Origin: Marinomonas rhodophyticola
Lineage (GTDB): Bacteria; Pseudomonadota; Gammaproteobacteria; Pseudomonadales; Marinomonadaceae
Assembly (NCBI RefSeq): GCF_026113935.1
Contig: NZ_JAPEUL010000004.1
Coordinates: forward strand, 558,001-622,000
Direction of reading: 5' to 3'
Length of the DNA: 64,000 nucleotides
Under the pieces are notes generated by a model. The model ran no database searches and was not told where the DNA came from. It saw only the letters and a program-made list of their open reading frames with translations. Shown here piece after piece: positions 41,265-50,705 of this stretch (within the stretch, counting starts at the first letter, position 1; each line of letters opens with the position of its first letter). Both the position numbers and the translations under genes were made by a program.

Positions 41265-42560
41265 TTATTCAAATTCCCACGCTTCTTGCACTTGTTCAGC
41301 GGCTTCTTGAGGTGAAAGTGAGCCACTGATAATCCCAACGGAAATGTCATTCACGACGCTTCCAACATTGGCACCAAATGCTTGGTCATAAAACAATTGA
41401 TGCCATGAAGAGTTAGCGATGTTTTGCGCAATCCGTTTTTTAAACGGATTTTCAATGGATACATCCGCGCCTTTTACTACAGGAATGATCATGTTGATTT
41501 TGGCTAAGTGTTTTTGCATCTCAATGTTAGAAAAATATTTTAGCCATTCAACCGCTTCTGGGCTGGCCTCAGAAGTAAGTACCCAGCCAGCAATACCACC
41601 CAGAGTATCCGTGGCTTTGCCTTTGCCTCTTTCTAAAACAGGGAAATTCATCCAGCCTAGGTTGTCATCTCCAACACCTTTACCACTGATGGATTGCTGA
41701 GCTTGGAAGAGATAGTTCCAATCCCCCATTAGCTGCATCGCAGCTTTGCCATCGCCAAAGTTACCAGAGGAATCGCCAAAGGAAGCGGCTAAATACCCTG
41801 CTTGGAAGGGTTTTAAATCGACTAACCGTTTAAGCTCTTCACCCGCTTTAATGAAGTCTTCGCCACCGAAGCCATCGCCTTTTTTGTCGATGGCATCTTG
41901 AATGCCTTGTTGACCAGCTTGGCGCATAGTCAGTAGCGCCCAATAAAACTGCACAGGCCATTTATCACCACCAGCGGTTGTAATGGGAGTAATGCCGGCT
42001 GCGTGGAGTTTTTGGATAGCCTCTAGGAAATCATCCCAAGTGATGATTTTTTCAGCATCAACACCGGCTTGTTGAAATAAGCTTTTGTTGTACCAAAAGC
42101 CGACTTGGCTAACCATGTAAGGAAGACCGTATTGTTTTCCTTGGTAATTAAAAGCGTTAAAGCTAGCCTCTGAGAACCTAGGTTTAATGTCTTTCATTTC
42201 TTTGGTGACATCTTTTAACAATCCCGCATCAACACGTGTTTGAAAGTTTCCACCTCCCCAGCTGTAGAAAATGTCAGGACGTTGCTCAGATTGAAGCAGT
42301 GTCGGCAGCTTTTGCTTGAAGGCCTCATTTTCTAAATATTCCAATTTGACGTGTTGACCCGGATTGGCTTTTTCGTAGTCATCGGCCACTTGTTCCCAGA
42401 TGGCGACGACTTTTGGGTCGGCTTCAAGGTGAAGCATGCGAATAGTGGTATCAGACCAAACGAATGACGACGTCAAAGACGCCGCAATGGCAACTGGATA
42501 AAAGAGATTTTTCCAGTTTTTTTGAGTGTTGCGGATGGTATTTGTATTTTGGTAACGCAT
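41265..42560 (-). CDS. Sugar ABC transporter substrate-binding protein (family 1)
   Basis: 431 residues, periplasmic. A long N-region precedes the signal peptide core (LFYPVAIAASLTSSFVWS), followed by the mature start DTTIRMLHLEADPKVVAIWE. Binding-protein features are DIFYSWGGGNFQTRVDAGLL, YGLPYMVSQVGFWYNKSLF and AAMQLMGDWNY. The neighbouring GH3 gene, divergent across a 613-base gap, suggests a beta-linked gluco- or xylo-oligosaccharide as ligand. Head gene of the minus-strand ABC operon. Confidence 0.92.
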   Translation of the reverse strand: MRYQNTNTIRNTQKNWKNLFYPVAIAASLTSSFVWSDTTIRMLHLEADPKVVAIWEQVADDYEKANPGQHVKLEYLENEAFKQKLPTLLQSEQRPDIFYSWGGGNFQTRVDAGLLKDVTKEMKDIKPRFSEASFNAFNYQGKQYGLPYMVSQVGFWYNKSLFQQAGVDAEKIITWDDFLEAIQKLHAAGITPITTAGGDKWPVQFYWALLTMRQAGQQGIQDAIDKKGDGFGGEDFIKAGEELKRLVDLKPFQAGYLAASFGDSSGNFGDGKAAMQLMGDWNYLFQAQQSISGKGVGDDNLGWMNFPVLERGKGKATDTLGGIAGWVLTSEASPEAVEWLKYFSNIEMQKHLAKINMIIPVVKGADVSIENPFKKRIAQNIANSSWHQLFYDQAFGANVGSVVNDISVGIISGSLSPQEAAEQVQEAWEFE

Positions 42561-43173
42561 AAAGAACGTCCTTTTTTATTATTAATGTGATCGTACTTTT
42601 TAAAATGAATAGATTTCATTTCTTGGTTTCAAAGACTATGAATCTAAACGTCATCTAAAAATAAACCGAATATTAAGATGTTAAGTTAATATTAAGTATT
42701 CTTTGTGGTGTTTGTTTTAGTGAAATTTCAATGAGTTGATCATTGCTGTATATGGTTTTTTGCTCAATTATGAAATTTGATAATCCTGTTCATTTATTTG
42801 TTGATGGTGCTTAATGACTAATAAATAGTCGTCTCTCGTGGTGTGAATGGTTCTACTAAGGGTTTGATTTTAAAGTTGATATTTTTTATTGGTAGATAGT
42901 GGTGTTGGCTGTGATGCTTTTTTATGAGAGGGGGAATGAAGAGGTATACCATATTGCTTATGTTAAATAACATAGTGAAGATGTGACATAACATAATTTG
43001 AAACTCTTTAATCTTATGGGAAATTCTTATTCATTTGCTGATTAAAATACAACACACAGTGTTGTCTATAGAATATGCAGAGTAATAAAAAAGTTGATGC
43101 CGATTTTCAATTTATCGCAATAAGATAATTAATATAAATAGATTTCATGTTTTCTTATTAGGGTGCCGTATAG
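42561..43173. promoter_or_regulatory. Divergent control region between binding protein and GH3 genes
   Basis: 613 AT-rich bases, no gene seen. The 12-mer AATAGATTTCAT occurs at 42608-42619 and again at 43137-43148, close to the start of each divergent gene; the first copy lies in ATGAA-TAGAT-TTCAT, a short inverted repeat. TATGTTA-AA-TAACATA at 42959-42974 is another near-perfect palindrome and further ACATA units follow it. These are candidate operators for an unknown regulator. Confidence 0.5.
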
Positions 43174-45533
43174 ATGGACGTTTATAAAAATTCAAATGCT
43201 AGCGTTTCGCAGCGCGTTGACGATTTACTGGCTCGCATGACGTTGGAGGAAAAAATTGCACAACTGGGCGCGCAATGGTTAATTTTAGAACCTACGGGCG
43301 ACCACAAAGACCGAGATTTTGAGATGGGTGCTCAAGGGGAGCGTAAACCGATTCAAGAGCGTCTAAAACATGGTTTAGGTCAAATTACTCGTCCATTGGG
43401 TACACAAGTCATTAGCCCCAATGATGGCGTCAAAGCGTTAAATCAATTGCAAAAGTATCTCGTCGAAGAAACACGCTTGGGCATTCCCGCTATGTCACAC
43501 GAAGAGTGTTTAGTTGGGCTGATGGCGAAAGGCTCGACTCTGTTTCCTTCCTTTCTTAACTATGGCCACACTTGGAATCCGCCGCTTATTCATCAGGTTG
43601 CACAAGTGATTGGCGAGCAGACTCGCCGTGTTGGCGCCCATCATGGCTTAGCACCAGTGTTGGATGTATCTCGCGATGTACGCTGGGGCAGAACGGAAGA
43701 AACGCTGGGTGAAGATCCTTACCATGTTGGTGTGTTAGCGACAGAGTTTGTTAAAGGCCTGCAAGGCGAAAAACGTGATCTTCTTGCTACCTTAAAACAT
43801 TATGTCGGCCATTCTTTTAGCGAAGGCGCACGCAACCATGCACCTGTGCATTTGGGCTTTAAAGAGTTAAACGACACTTTTTTGTTGCCCTTTGAAATGG
43901 CGGTAAAACTCGGCAAAGCAGGTTCGTTGATGCCTGCATATCACGATATAGATAATGAAGCTTGCCATGCCTCATACCATTTATTAACCGAAGTGCTGCG
44001 AAATCAATGGGGCTTTGATGGCTTAATTGTGGCGGATTATGGCGGTGTTGAGTTATTGGCGAGTCATCATGGCATTGCAGCGGATAATGCCCATGCGGCG
44101 GCGTTGGCGTTCAATGCTGGATTAGACATTGAATTGCCAGATGATGCTTGTTCCAGTCAGTTAGCCTCGGCACTGCAAAGAGGGCTGATTGATGAGCAGA
44201 AAATCGATGAGATCGTCGCTCGAATTTTGAAAGTAAAATTTGAAATGGGCTTATTTGAGCATCCATATTGCGATGAATCTCCCATTGAGCTCCAAAGCGA
44301 AAAAGCCACAGAGCTTGCCTATCAAGTCGCTTTACAATCGGTCGTCATGTTAGAAAACAACGCTGGCTTACCCTTAAATAGCCAACAAAAAATCGCCGTC
44401 ATTGGCCCAACAGCAGATGACCAATTGGCCTTGCTTGGTGGATACAGTTTTCCAGTGCATCTTATCTTGAGCAGCGTTGACGACAGTAGCAAGGTGTGTC
44501 CGACTATTTTAGAAGCGCTGCAAAATGAATTTGCACAGGTTTCATACAGCAAAGGTTGCGATATTTTAACGGAGCGTCATAGCAATGCTCCGGTTTTCCC
44601 CGGTGATGTGGATTTGGCCATGAATCAAACCATGACGTCTCCAGTCTCACGAGATACTAGCCAAATTAAACAAGCGATTGAAATGGTCGAGCAAGCGGAT
44701 GTGGCGATTGTATGTGTGGGGGATCTTGCTGGTTTGTTCCAAACAGGCACCGTGGGCGAAGGATCGGATACCGACAGTTTAGATTTGCCAGGCGTGCAAC
44801 AGCAGTTAATTGACGAAGCGATTGCCACAGGTAAACCGGTGATTATTTTGGTTACGGGTGGAAGGCCATACAACTTAAATGGCGCAGAAGAAAAAGCTGC
44901 TGCGGTGTTATTCGGTTGGGCTCGGGGCAAGAAGGCGCAAGAGCGATTGCGGATATTATTGTCGGTAAACAATCACCTTCTGGGCGATTAACCCTATCGA
45001 TTCCTAAAAATGCTGGCGCTGTGCCGTATTTTTATAACCATAAACTCAAAAGCGGTGGCACGCCCATTGCCTATCATTTTGGATCGAAATATAACTTTGG
45101 TTACGGCCTGACTTACACTGACTTTGCCTATAAAAATATGCAGATCGAAAACAAGCAGGTGTCGATTGAAGATGGCGTGATTAGAGTATCAGTCGAGCTT
45201 GAAAACATCGGCAATCGATCTGGTTGTGAGGTTGTGCAACTTTACGTGAAAGATAAGCTGTGTTCTTTGGTTCGGCCGATTCGTGAACTGAAAGGTTTTC
45301 AGCGTGTTGAGTTAGCCGCGGGTGCTTCAACCACTGTCGTGTTTGAGTTACCTGTCGACATGTTGAACTTCACTAACGCAGCACACCAGCGCATAGTGGA
45401 AGCGGGCGAGTTCGATATCATGATTGGTAAATCTGCCACCAATATTTTGTTCACCCAAACGGTAGACGTGATTGGAGACAATAGGGTATTGCCGCAATAC
45501 TGGAAGATGATTTGTCACTCGTATCACCGTTAA
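43174..45533 (+). pseudogene. Glycoside hydrolase family 3 (beta-glucosidase/xylosidase-like), frameshifted near 44922
   Basis: Cytoplasmic, no signal peptide. GH3 N-domain with SQRVDDLLARMTLEEKIAQL, the KHY motif in LATLKHYVGHSFSEGARNHA and the nucleophile Asp in FDGLIVADYGGVELL (ADY replaces the more common SDW). The (alpha/beta)6 domain has KIAVIGPTADD and GTVGEGSDTDSLDLPGVQ. A missing C near 44922 breaks LFGWAPGQEGARAIADIIVG; adding it restores the frame to a fibronectin III-like C-domain, for 786 residues. It diverges from the ABC importer and probably hydrolyses what it brings in. Confidence 0.9.
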
Positions 45534-45552
45534 TTGACGTGTTTGAATAACG

Positions 45553-45597
45553 AATCAATCTAACATGGAAGCCTGTTAGCGCCGTTTTAGATTGATT
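45553..45597. terminator. Inverted repeat after GH3
   Basis: AATCAATCTAA and its exact reverse complement (11 bp arms) flank 23 bases that contain an inner CTAACA/TGTTAG option. It lies between the GH3 stop and the convergent AraC gene; probable transcript-end structure without a clear T-run. Confidence 0.55.
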
Positions 45598-45658
45598 TGT
45601 CTGTAAGGCGCTAGGTGCAGCTTATGAAAGAGGTCGGTAAACCTTCTTAGGATGTATC

Positions 45659-46642
45659 TTATTCTGGATACACACCGCGTCTTACCGCACCGGGAGGTAT
45701 TCCTGTCATGCGTTTGAAGGCTCGGCTAAATGACGCCGTAGAACTGTAACCAAGTCGATTAGCAATGTCATCGAGTGAGAGGTTGTCATGGCTGATCCAT
45801 TGGCTGGCAAGGCGCATGCGTAAGTTACCAAGGTATTGCTGGGGCGTATATTGAGTTAACTCTGTAAATCGCTCAGCAAACACAGATCGAGAAACCCCCA
45901 TCTCGATGGCCATATCTGCAACGGACCACTGTCTTCCAGGGTCACGATGTAGAGCGGATAAAACTTGCGCTAACTTGGGGTCACGCATTGCCTCGACCCA
46001 GCCACAGACATTACAGCCAGTTTCTACCCAACGACGTAATATAGCCGCCGCGACAACATCGGCAAGTCGAGTCAATATCACCCCGTAGCCAGGCCGCTTG
46101 GCCATGATTTCTTTTGTCATGACATCAAGAAGGATGGGGATTTGTGGGTCGTGATTGGGCACGGTTTCAATATGCATCACCTCGGGCTTTAAGTGCGCTA
46201 GCGGGTGCAGCCAACCCAAATCAAACTCCATGGCGCAGCTGAAAATGAAGTTGTCTCTTGAGCGGCAGACTTTAAGGTCACAGGCGCTGATTTCCGCGGT
46301 GGAGTCACACAATGGAACTTTTTCAAAAGCGTCAATACTGACTAACGAGACATCGTCTTCGCTGTAAAGATCATGGACTCCAGCACAAGGAATTAACACC
46401 GCATCGCCACAGGCAAGTTGTTGTACCGTGCCATTTCGGGTGCGCAAAAAGGCAGAACCTTGACCGATAAAATGAAAGTACGCCAATTGCTTATCGGCAC
46501 CTTCTCCGAATCGTAGGCCAAATGGCGCAGAAATATCGACTCGTCTGTATTCAAGCCCCTTAAGACGAACACCAGATAAAAGCGCATTGACCATATCGTG
46601 TTGGTTTTCATGATGTGTGTTGTTCAGCGAGGAAAGTGACAT
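45659..46642 (-). CDS. AraC-family transcriptional regulator with cupin N-domain
   Basis: 327 residues. The N-terminal cupin-type domain includes YRRVDISAPFGLRFGEGADK and QLACGDAVLIPCAGVHDLYS. The C-terminal double helix-turn-helix includes WSVADMAIEMGVSRSVFAER and DDIANRLGYSSTASFSRAFK, ending KRMTGIPPGAVRRG. ATG 46642 is behind CGGAG. It diverges from an MFS efflux gene across a short gap with a long inverted repeat, so it very likely controls that gene and itself. Confidence 0.92.
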   Translation of the reverse strand: MSLSSLNNTHHENQHDMVNALLSGVRLKGLEYRRVDISAPFGLRFGEGADKQLAYFHFIGQGSAFLRTRNGTVQQLACGDAVLIPCAGVHDLYSEDDVSLVSIDAFEKVPLCDSTAEISACDLKVCRSRDNFIFSCAMEFDLGWLHPLAHLKPEVMHIETVPNHDPQIPILLDVMTKEIMAKRPGYGVILTRLADVVAAAILRRWVETGCNVCGWVEAMRDPKLAQVLSALHRDPGRQWSVADMAIEMGVSRSVFAERFTELTQYTPQQYLGNLRMRLASQWISHDNLSLDDIANRLGYSSTASFSRAFKRMTGIPPGAVRRGVYPE

Positions 46643-46649
46643 AGCTACT

Positions 46650-46697
46650 CCGGACGATATGGTATTAATTTAAGATATATTGGTATATATCGTCCGG
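46650..46697. promoter_or_regulatory. 11 bp-arm inverted repeat between araC-type gene and MFS gene
   Basis: CCGGACGATAT at 46650-46660 and its exact reverse complement ATATCGTCCGG at 46687-46697 are separated by 26 bases. The left arm overlaps the ribosome-site region of the AraC gene. Arm-to-arm distance is about 3.5 helical turns, which suits looping or paired binding by a dimeric AraC protein. Confidence 0.7.
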
Positions 46698-46752
46698 CCT
46701 GTCCATATTATTCTGTACGTAATTTATCAACATTCAGTTAAGAGGACGTTTA

Positions 46753-47943
46753 ATGACGAATACAGTAAATGTGTCCCCGTCACAGGCACAACAAGATGTA
46801 CCTGCTTGGGGGGCCGTAATCGCTATGACATTAGGGGTTTTTGGGCTAGTTTCAGCGGAGTTTTTGCCTGCTAGTCTATTAACCCCCATGGCATCGGATC
46901 TTTCCATTACAGAAGGCATGGCAGGTCAAGCCGTTTCCGCGACAGCACTTCTTGCCGTGGCTGCTAGCCTTTTAACCGCCACGGTTACGCGTGGGATAGA
47001 TCGTCGTTATGTCCTATTGGGATTTTCGGTGTTGCTAATTGTCTCGAATATTTTGGTTGCTTTCGCGCCGAACTTTGTTCTGCTGCTGGCTGGGCGCGTA
47101 CTGCTTGGTATTGCTCTTGGTGGTTTTTGGACCATGGCGGCGGCCACCGTTATAAGGTTGGTGCCGGACAGCAGTGTTCCACGAGCTTTGGCTATTATGT
47201 TTAGCGGTGTGTCCGCTGCGGCGATTTTTGCGGCTCCCTTGGGCAGCTATCTGGGAGGAATTATTGGCTGGCGTCATGTTTTCTTACTGGCGTCCTTGCT
47301 GGGTGTTTTGACGCTTGTGGTGCAGTTTTTCACACTGCCAAGCATTCCTCCGCGAGGTCGGGCCACATTAGGTACGCTGATTGCGGTAATGAATCGTCCA
47401 AGGATGAAGTTTGGTCTGTTTGTGTTAGTGCTTATTTTTACGGGTCATTTCGCCTTATTTACCTATGTACGACCATTTCTTGAAAACGTGACGGGCGTAG
47501 CGACGGCGGGTATTTCAGGGATTCTGTTGGGTTTTGGTGTGGCTAATTTCATCGGTACCCACATTGCAGGTACGTTGATCGGCAGATCATTGCGTCTAAC
47601 CTTGGCTCTTATGCCATTGATTATGGGGCTGGCTGGCTTAGGCATGGTGAGCTTTCAAGGCATTGTACCTACGGCAATTTTGGTGGCTGTCTGGGGAATG
47701 GCGTTTGGTGGCGTGCCAGTCGCGTGGTCAACATGGATTACACGCAGTGTTCCCGACGAAGCGGAAAGTGGTGGCGGGCTTATGGTCGCCACCATTCAGG
47801 TGGCCATTGCACTGGGTGCCGCAGCGGGCGGGCTTGTGTTCGACATCAGTGGTGCCTTGGGCGTATTCAGCATCGCTGCCATCATTTTGTTGGCAGCCGC
47901 TATCTCTGTGACTATTGGTTTACGCACTGGTCCAGCAAAGTAA
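46753..47943 (+). CDS. MFS transporter, NepI-like efflux protein
   Basis: 396 residues, 12 membrane helices. The N-terminal part LVSAEFLPASLLTPMASDLS then ITEGMAGQAVSATALLAV and RGIDRRYVLLGFSVLL follow the pattern of E. coli NepI (purine ribonucleoside efflux); LLGIALGGFWTMAAATVIRL and PVAWSTWITRSVPDEAESGG also match that group. The exported compound here is unknown. ATG 46753 follows AGAGGA. Regulated by the divergent AraC protein, by inference. Confidence 0.85.
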   Translation: MTNTVNVSPSQAQQDVPAWGAVIAMTLGVFGLVSAEFLPASLLTPMASDLSITEGMAGQAVSATALLAVAASLLTATVTRGIDRRYVLLGFSVLLIVSNILVAFAPNFVLLLAGRVLLGIALGGFWTMAAATVIRLVPDSSVPRALAIMFSGVSAAAIFAAPLGSYLGGIIGWRHVFLLASLLGVLTLVVQFFTLPSIPPRGRATLGTLIAVMNRPRMKFGLFVLVLIFTGHFALFTYVRPFLENVTGVATAGISGILLGFGVANFIGTHIAGTLIGRSLRLTLALMPLIMGLAGLGMVSFQGIVPTAILVAVWGMAFGGVPVAWSTWITRSVPDEAESGGGLMVATIQVAIALGAAAGGLVFDISGALGVFSIAAIILLAAAISVTIGLRTGPAK

Positions 47944-47960
47944 TCGGATAACGTTTCTAG

Positions 47961-47993
47961 CCCCGATGGTGCAACCCCATCGGGGTATTTTTG
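47961..47993 (+). terminator. Terminator after the MFS gene
   Basis: CCCCGATGG pairs with CCATCGGGG around a short loop, followed by TATTTTT. Confidence 0.92.
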
Positions 47994-48071
47994 TTTTGCT
48001 GTTTTGTTGATGTAACGAGCATTTAACGAATTGGTATCGACACACCTGATTGTTATTTACCCAGATTTTTC

Positions 48072-48113
48072 TTGACAAGGTCTTTTTTAATACTATTATG
48101 ACATCGATGTCAT
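48072..48113 (+). promoter_or_regulatory. lacI-type gene promoter with overlapping palindromic operator
   Basis: A consensus TTGACA at 48072-48077 and TATTAT at 48094-48099 are 16 bases apart. The perfect 16 bp palindrome ATGACATCGATGTCAT at 48098-48113 overlaps the -10 edge and start site, ideal for repression. The same palindrome recurs upstream of the binding-protein gene, so the LacI protein probably represses itself and the operon. Confidence 0.85.
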
Positions 48114-48130
48114 TTTAAGGTTAATGCTTA

Positions 48131-49223
48131 ATGTCTACTATTTACGATGTGGCTAAAATCGCCAATGTGTCGCCCAAGACCGTTTCTAGGGTTCTGAATA
48201 ATGACGCGCCAGTGGGTGAAGCAACACGTTTAAAGGTTCAAGCCGCTATTGACCAATTAGGCTATGTTCCAAGTACGGCGGCGAGAGCGATGCGCTCTAA
48301 TAAGTCGGGTTTAATCGGTGTTATAACGGGGGCAATATCCCATAATGCGACGGCTGGACCGACAGGGCTGCCTGATCTTTTTATTGTGCAGGGCATTCAG
48401 GCTGTTATTCAAGCGTCAAGTAAAACACTGTTAATTGCTGATACGGGTGACGATAGTCGCCGTGTTGCGCATTTAATTCGAACTTTTCAAGAACATCGTG
48501 TGGAAGGCATTATTTATGTTGCAGATTATCATCAACAAGTCAGTTTGCCAGTCCACAGTAAAGATATGGCCATCGTGTTGGCAAATTGCTTTGATGCTCA
48601 ACAGACCCCAGCTGTGGTGCCAGACGATGAGTGGGGTCAGTACCATTTATTAAAACGTATCTTGTCAGCAGGGCACTCGACGCGTTGCGTACCTTAGTCT
48701 TGATGAACAGATGGTCGCGACTGACTTACGAACTAAGGGCTATTGCCAAGCACTCAATGAAGCGGGGATTGATATCGATCCTGCCTTAATTTTGTGTGCC
48801 GATACACTAGAGCAAGTCGATAATAAAGCCTTGGTTGAACAGGCTGTGGATCGACTTTTAGCCTTGCCTCAGCCTCCGTCTGTTATATGTTGTGGTAATG
48901 ATAAAATGGCCTTAAAACTCTATGGAATATTGCGTTCCCGTGGGGTTCGTATTCCGGAAGCGATTTCAGTGGCGGGTTATGATAACTATTTATCGATCAC
49001 GGAAAGTTTGTACCCCTCTCTGACGACTGTAGATTTGGCTTATCGAGAAATTGGCGCTGAAGCCGCGCGTTTATTACTCAAGCAAATTCAAGACAAACAA
49101 TTTCAATTACTAGCGGCACCCATTCGTGTTGCCAGTCCTGTTGTGTGGCGTCATTCCGTATTGCCATACGACACTAAAAAACGATCAACGGACGATGATA
49201 GATCATTAGTAACAAGGGAATAA
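48131..49223 (+). pseudogene. LacI-family transcriptional repressor, frameshifted near 48685
   Basis: N-terminal helix-turn-helix with the family text TIYDVAKIANVSPKTVSRVL then NNDAPVGEATRLKVQAAID and the hinge YVPSTAARAMRSNKSGLIGV. The ligand domain contains VEGIIYVADYH and, after the lesion, AYLSLDEQMVATDLRTKGY, SVICCGNDKMALKLYGILRS and ISVAGYDNYLSITESLYPSL. Between CACTCGACGCG and GCGTACCTT the frame moves by one base, compatible with one inserted or two deleted bases. Repaired length is near 363 residues, slightly long for the family. Controls the downstream sugar operon via the ATGACATCGATGTCAT sites. Confidence 0.92.
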
Positions 49224-49225
49224 GA

Positions 49226-49261
49226 TGGATAAAAAAAGACATTGATGTCTTTTTTTATCCA
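49226..49261 (+). terminator. Terminator between lacI and the transport operon
   Basis: TGGATAAAAAAAGACA and its exact reverse complement (16 bp arms) enclose TTGA, with an internal T-run. It starts directly after the repressor stop, so repressor and transporter genes are separate units. Confidence 0.85.
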
Positions 49262-49264
49262 TTG

Positions 49265-49284
49265 AAATGACATCGATGTCATTT
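49265..49284. promoter_or_regulatory. Second LacI operator, perfect 20 bp palindrome
   Basis: AAATGACATCGATGTCATTT is fully symmetric and contains the 16-mer found at the repressor promoter. It sits 28 bases before the binding-protein ATG. CG at the centre is the usual LacI/PurR-family hallmark. Confidence 0.88.
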
Positions 49285-49312
49285 TTTATAAATCGACTTG
49301 GAGACGTTAAAT

Positions 49313-50596
49313 ATGAAAACAATAATAATGAAAAACGTGCTGATGACGGCGAGTGCATCGCTGTTGAGCCTGGGAGCAATAAATGGATACGCGCAGACGA
49401 ATTTGTCGCTGTGGTATCACGGTGCGGGCAATCCTGTGGAGGCAAAAATTATCGATCAGATAGTGGATGACTTCAACAACAGCCAATCGGATTGGAAAGT
49501 GGCGTTGCAAAGTTTCCCGCAAGAGTCCTATAACGACTCAGTTATTGCGGCCGCTTTAGCGGGTAATTTACCCGATATTCTTGATGTGGATGGCCCTGTG
49601 ATGCCTAACTGGGCTTGGGCAGGTTATTTACAACCACTCAACATTGATGAAGCCGCCATAGCCGACTTTCTGCCCGGTACAAAGGGATATTGGAATGGGA
49701 AATTGTATTCCTTGGGACTGTGGGATGCGGCTGTCGCCATGATTACCCGCAAGTCTACATTGACTGACGCCAATATTCGTATTCCAACGTTAGATCAGCC
49801 TTGGAGTTTGGATGAATTTAATGCCGCGCTTGAAACGTTAAAACAAACGGGAAAATACGACTATCCGCTTGATCTTGGTTTGGCTTGGAAAGGCGAATGG
49901 TTTCCTTACGCGTTTAGTCCGTTCTTGCAAAGCTTTGGTGGGGATATTGTCGATCGTAGCACCTATCAGAGCGCAGAAGGGGTGTTGAATGGCGATGCCG
50001 CCATCGCCTTTGGAGAGTGGTGGCAAATGCTGTTTCAAGAAGGCTATACCCCGTGCAACTCACAAGATACCGCTGATCGCGAAACTGGATTGGTGGATGG
50101 TAAATACGCGATTCAATGGAATGGTAACTGGACAGCCTTAAATATGCTTAAGGCATTCGGTGATGATGTCTTGTTTTTACCCGCACCTGATTTAGGTCAG
50201 GACTCTAAAATTGGTGCAGCAAGCTGGCAGTTTGGTGTTTCGGCTACGACTCCACACGCTCAAGGTGCCGCTGACTTTATTAAATTTGCCACGCAAGATC
50301 GTTATATGACGGCGTTTTCTGATGCGATTGGGCTTATTCCACCCACCAAAACCGCGGCTGCGACCAGTCAGCATTATCGTCAAGGTGCTCCGATGGCGAC
50401 TTTCTTTGAATTATCAGCACAACAAGCTGTGCTTAGACCTGTCACCCCAGGCTATGTGGTCGCGGCTAAGGTGCTAGAGAAAGCATTGGCCGATATAGCT
50501 GATGGCGCTGACGTCGCAGACACATTGGATAACGCAGCGGATGAAATCAATAACGATATCCGCCGTAATTTAGGCTATGGCCATTCAATAAATTAA
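49313..50596 (+). CDS. Sugar ABC transporter substrate-binding protein
   Basis: 427 residues from ATG 49313 behind GGAG; an upstream TTG in frame is unlikely. Signal peptide MKTIIMKNVLMTASASLLSL then GAINGYAQT. Family 1 binding protein: LWYHGAGNPVEAKIIDQIVD, ALAGNLPDILDVDGPVMPNW, YAIQWNGNWTALNMLKAFG, and AADFIKFATQDRYM near the C-terminus. First structural gene under the LacI operator. The linked clan GH-J enzyme suggests a fructosyl sugar or similar as ligand. Confidence 0.93.
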   Translation: MKTIIMKNVLMTASASLLSLGAINGYAQTNLSLWYHGAGNPVEAKIIDQIVDDFNNSQSDWKVALQSFPQESYNDSVIAAALAGNLPDILDVDGPVMPNWAWAGYLQPLNIDEAAIADFLPGTKGYWNGKLYSLGLWDAAVAMITRKSTLTDANIRIPTLDQPWSLDEFNAALETLKQTGKYDYPLDLGLAWKGEWFPYAFSPFLQSFGGDIVDRSTYQSAEGVLNGDAAIAFGEWWQMLFQEGYTPCNSQDTADRETGLVDGKYAIQWNGNWTALNMLKAFGDDVLFLPAPDLGQDSKIGAASWQFGVSATTPHAQGAADFIKFATQDRYMTAFSDAIGLIPPTKTAAATSQHYRQGAPMATFFELSAQQAVLRPVTPGYVVAAKVLEKALADIADGADVADTLDNAADEINNDIRRNLGYGHSIN

Positions 50597-50705
50597 TTCC
50601 ATTAATAACATGGACATTAGCGATACGGAAATGGCGCTGAGGAACATGAGTAATGGGTGTTCTTCAGCGCCAAGGTTAGTAACCGCCAGGAAAGGCTATT
50701 CAATT

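Noticed and set aside
43174..45533. Secreted GH3 enzyme
   Set aside because: The N-terminus (MDVYKNSNASVSQRVDDL) has no hydrophobic signal; it is cytoplasmic.
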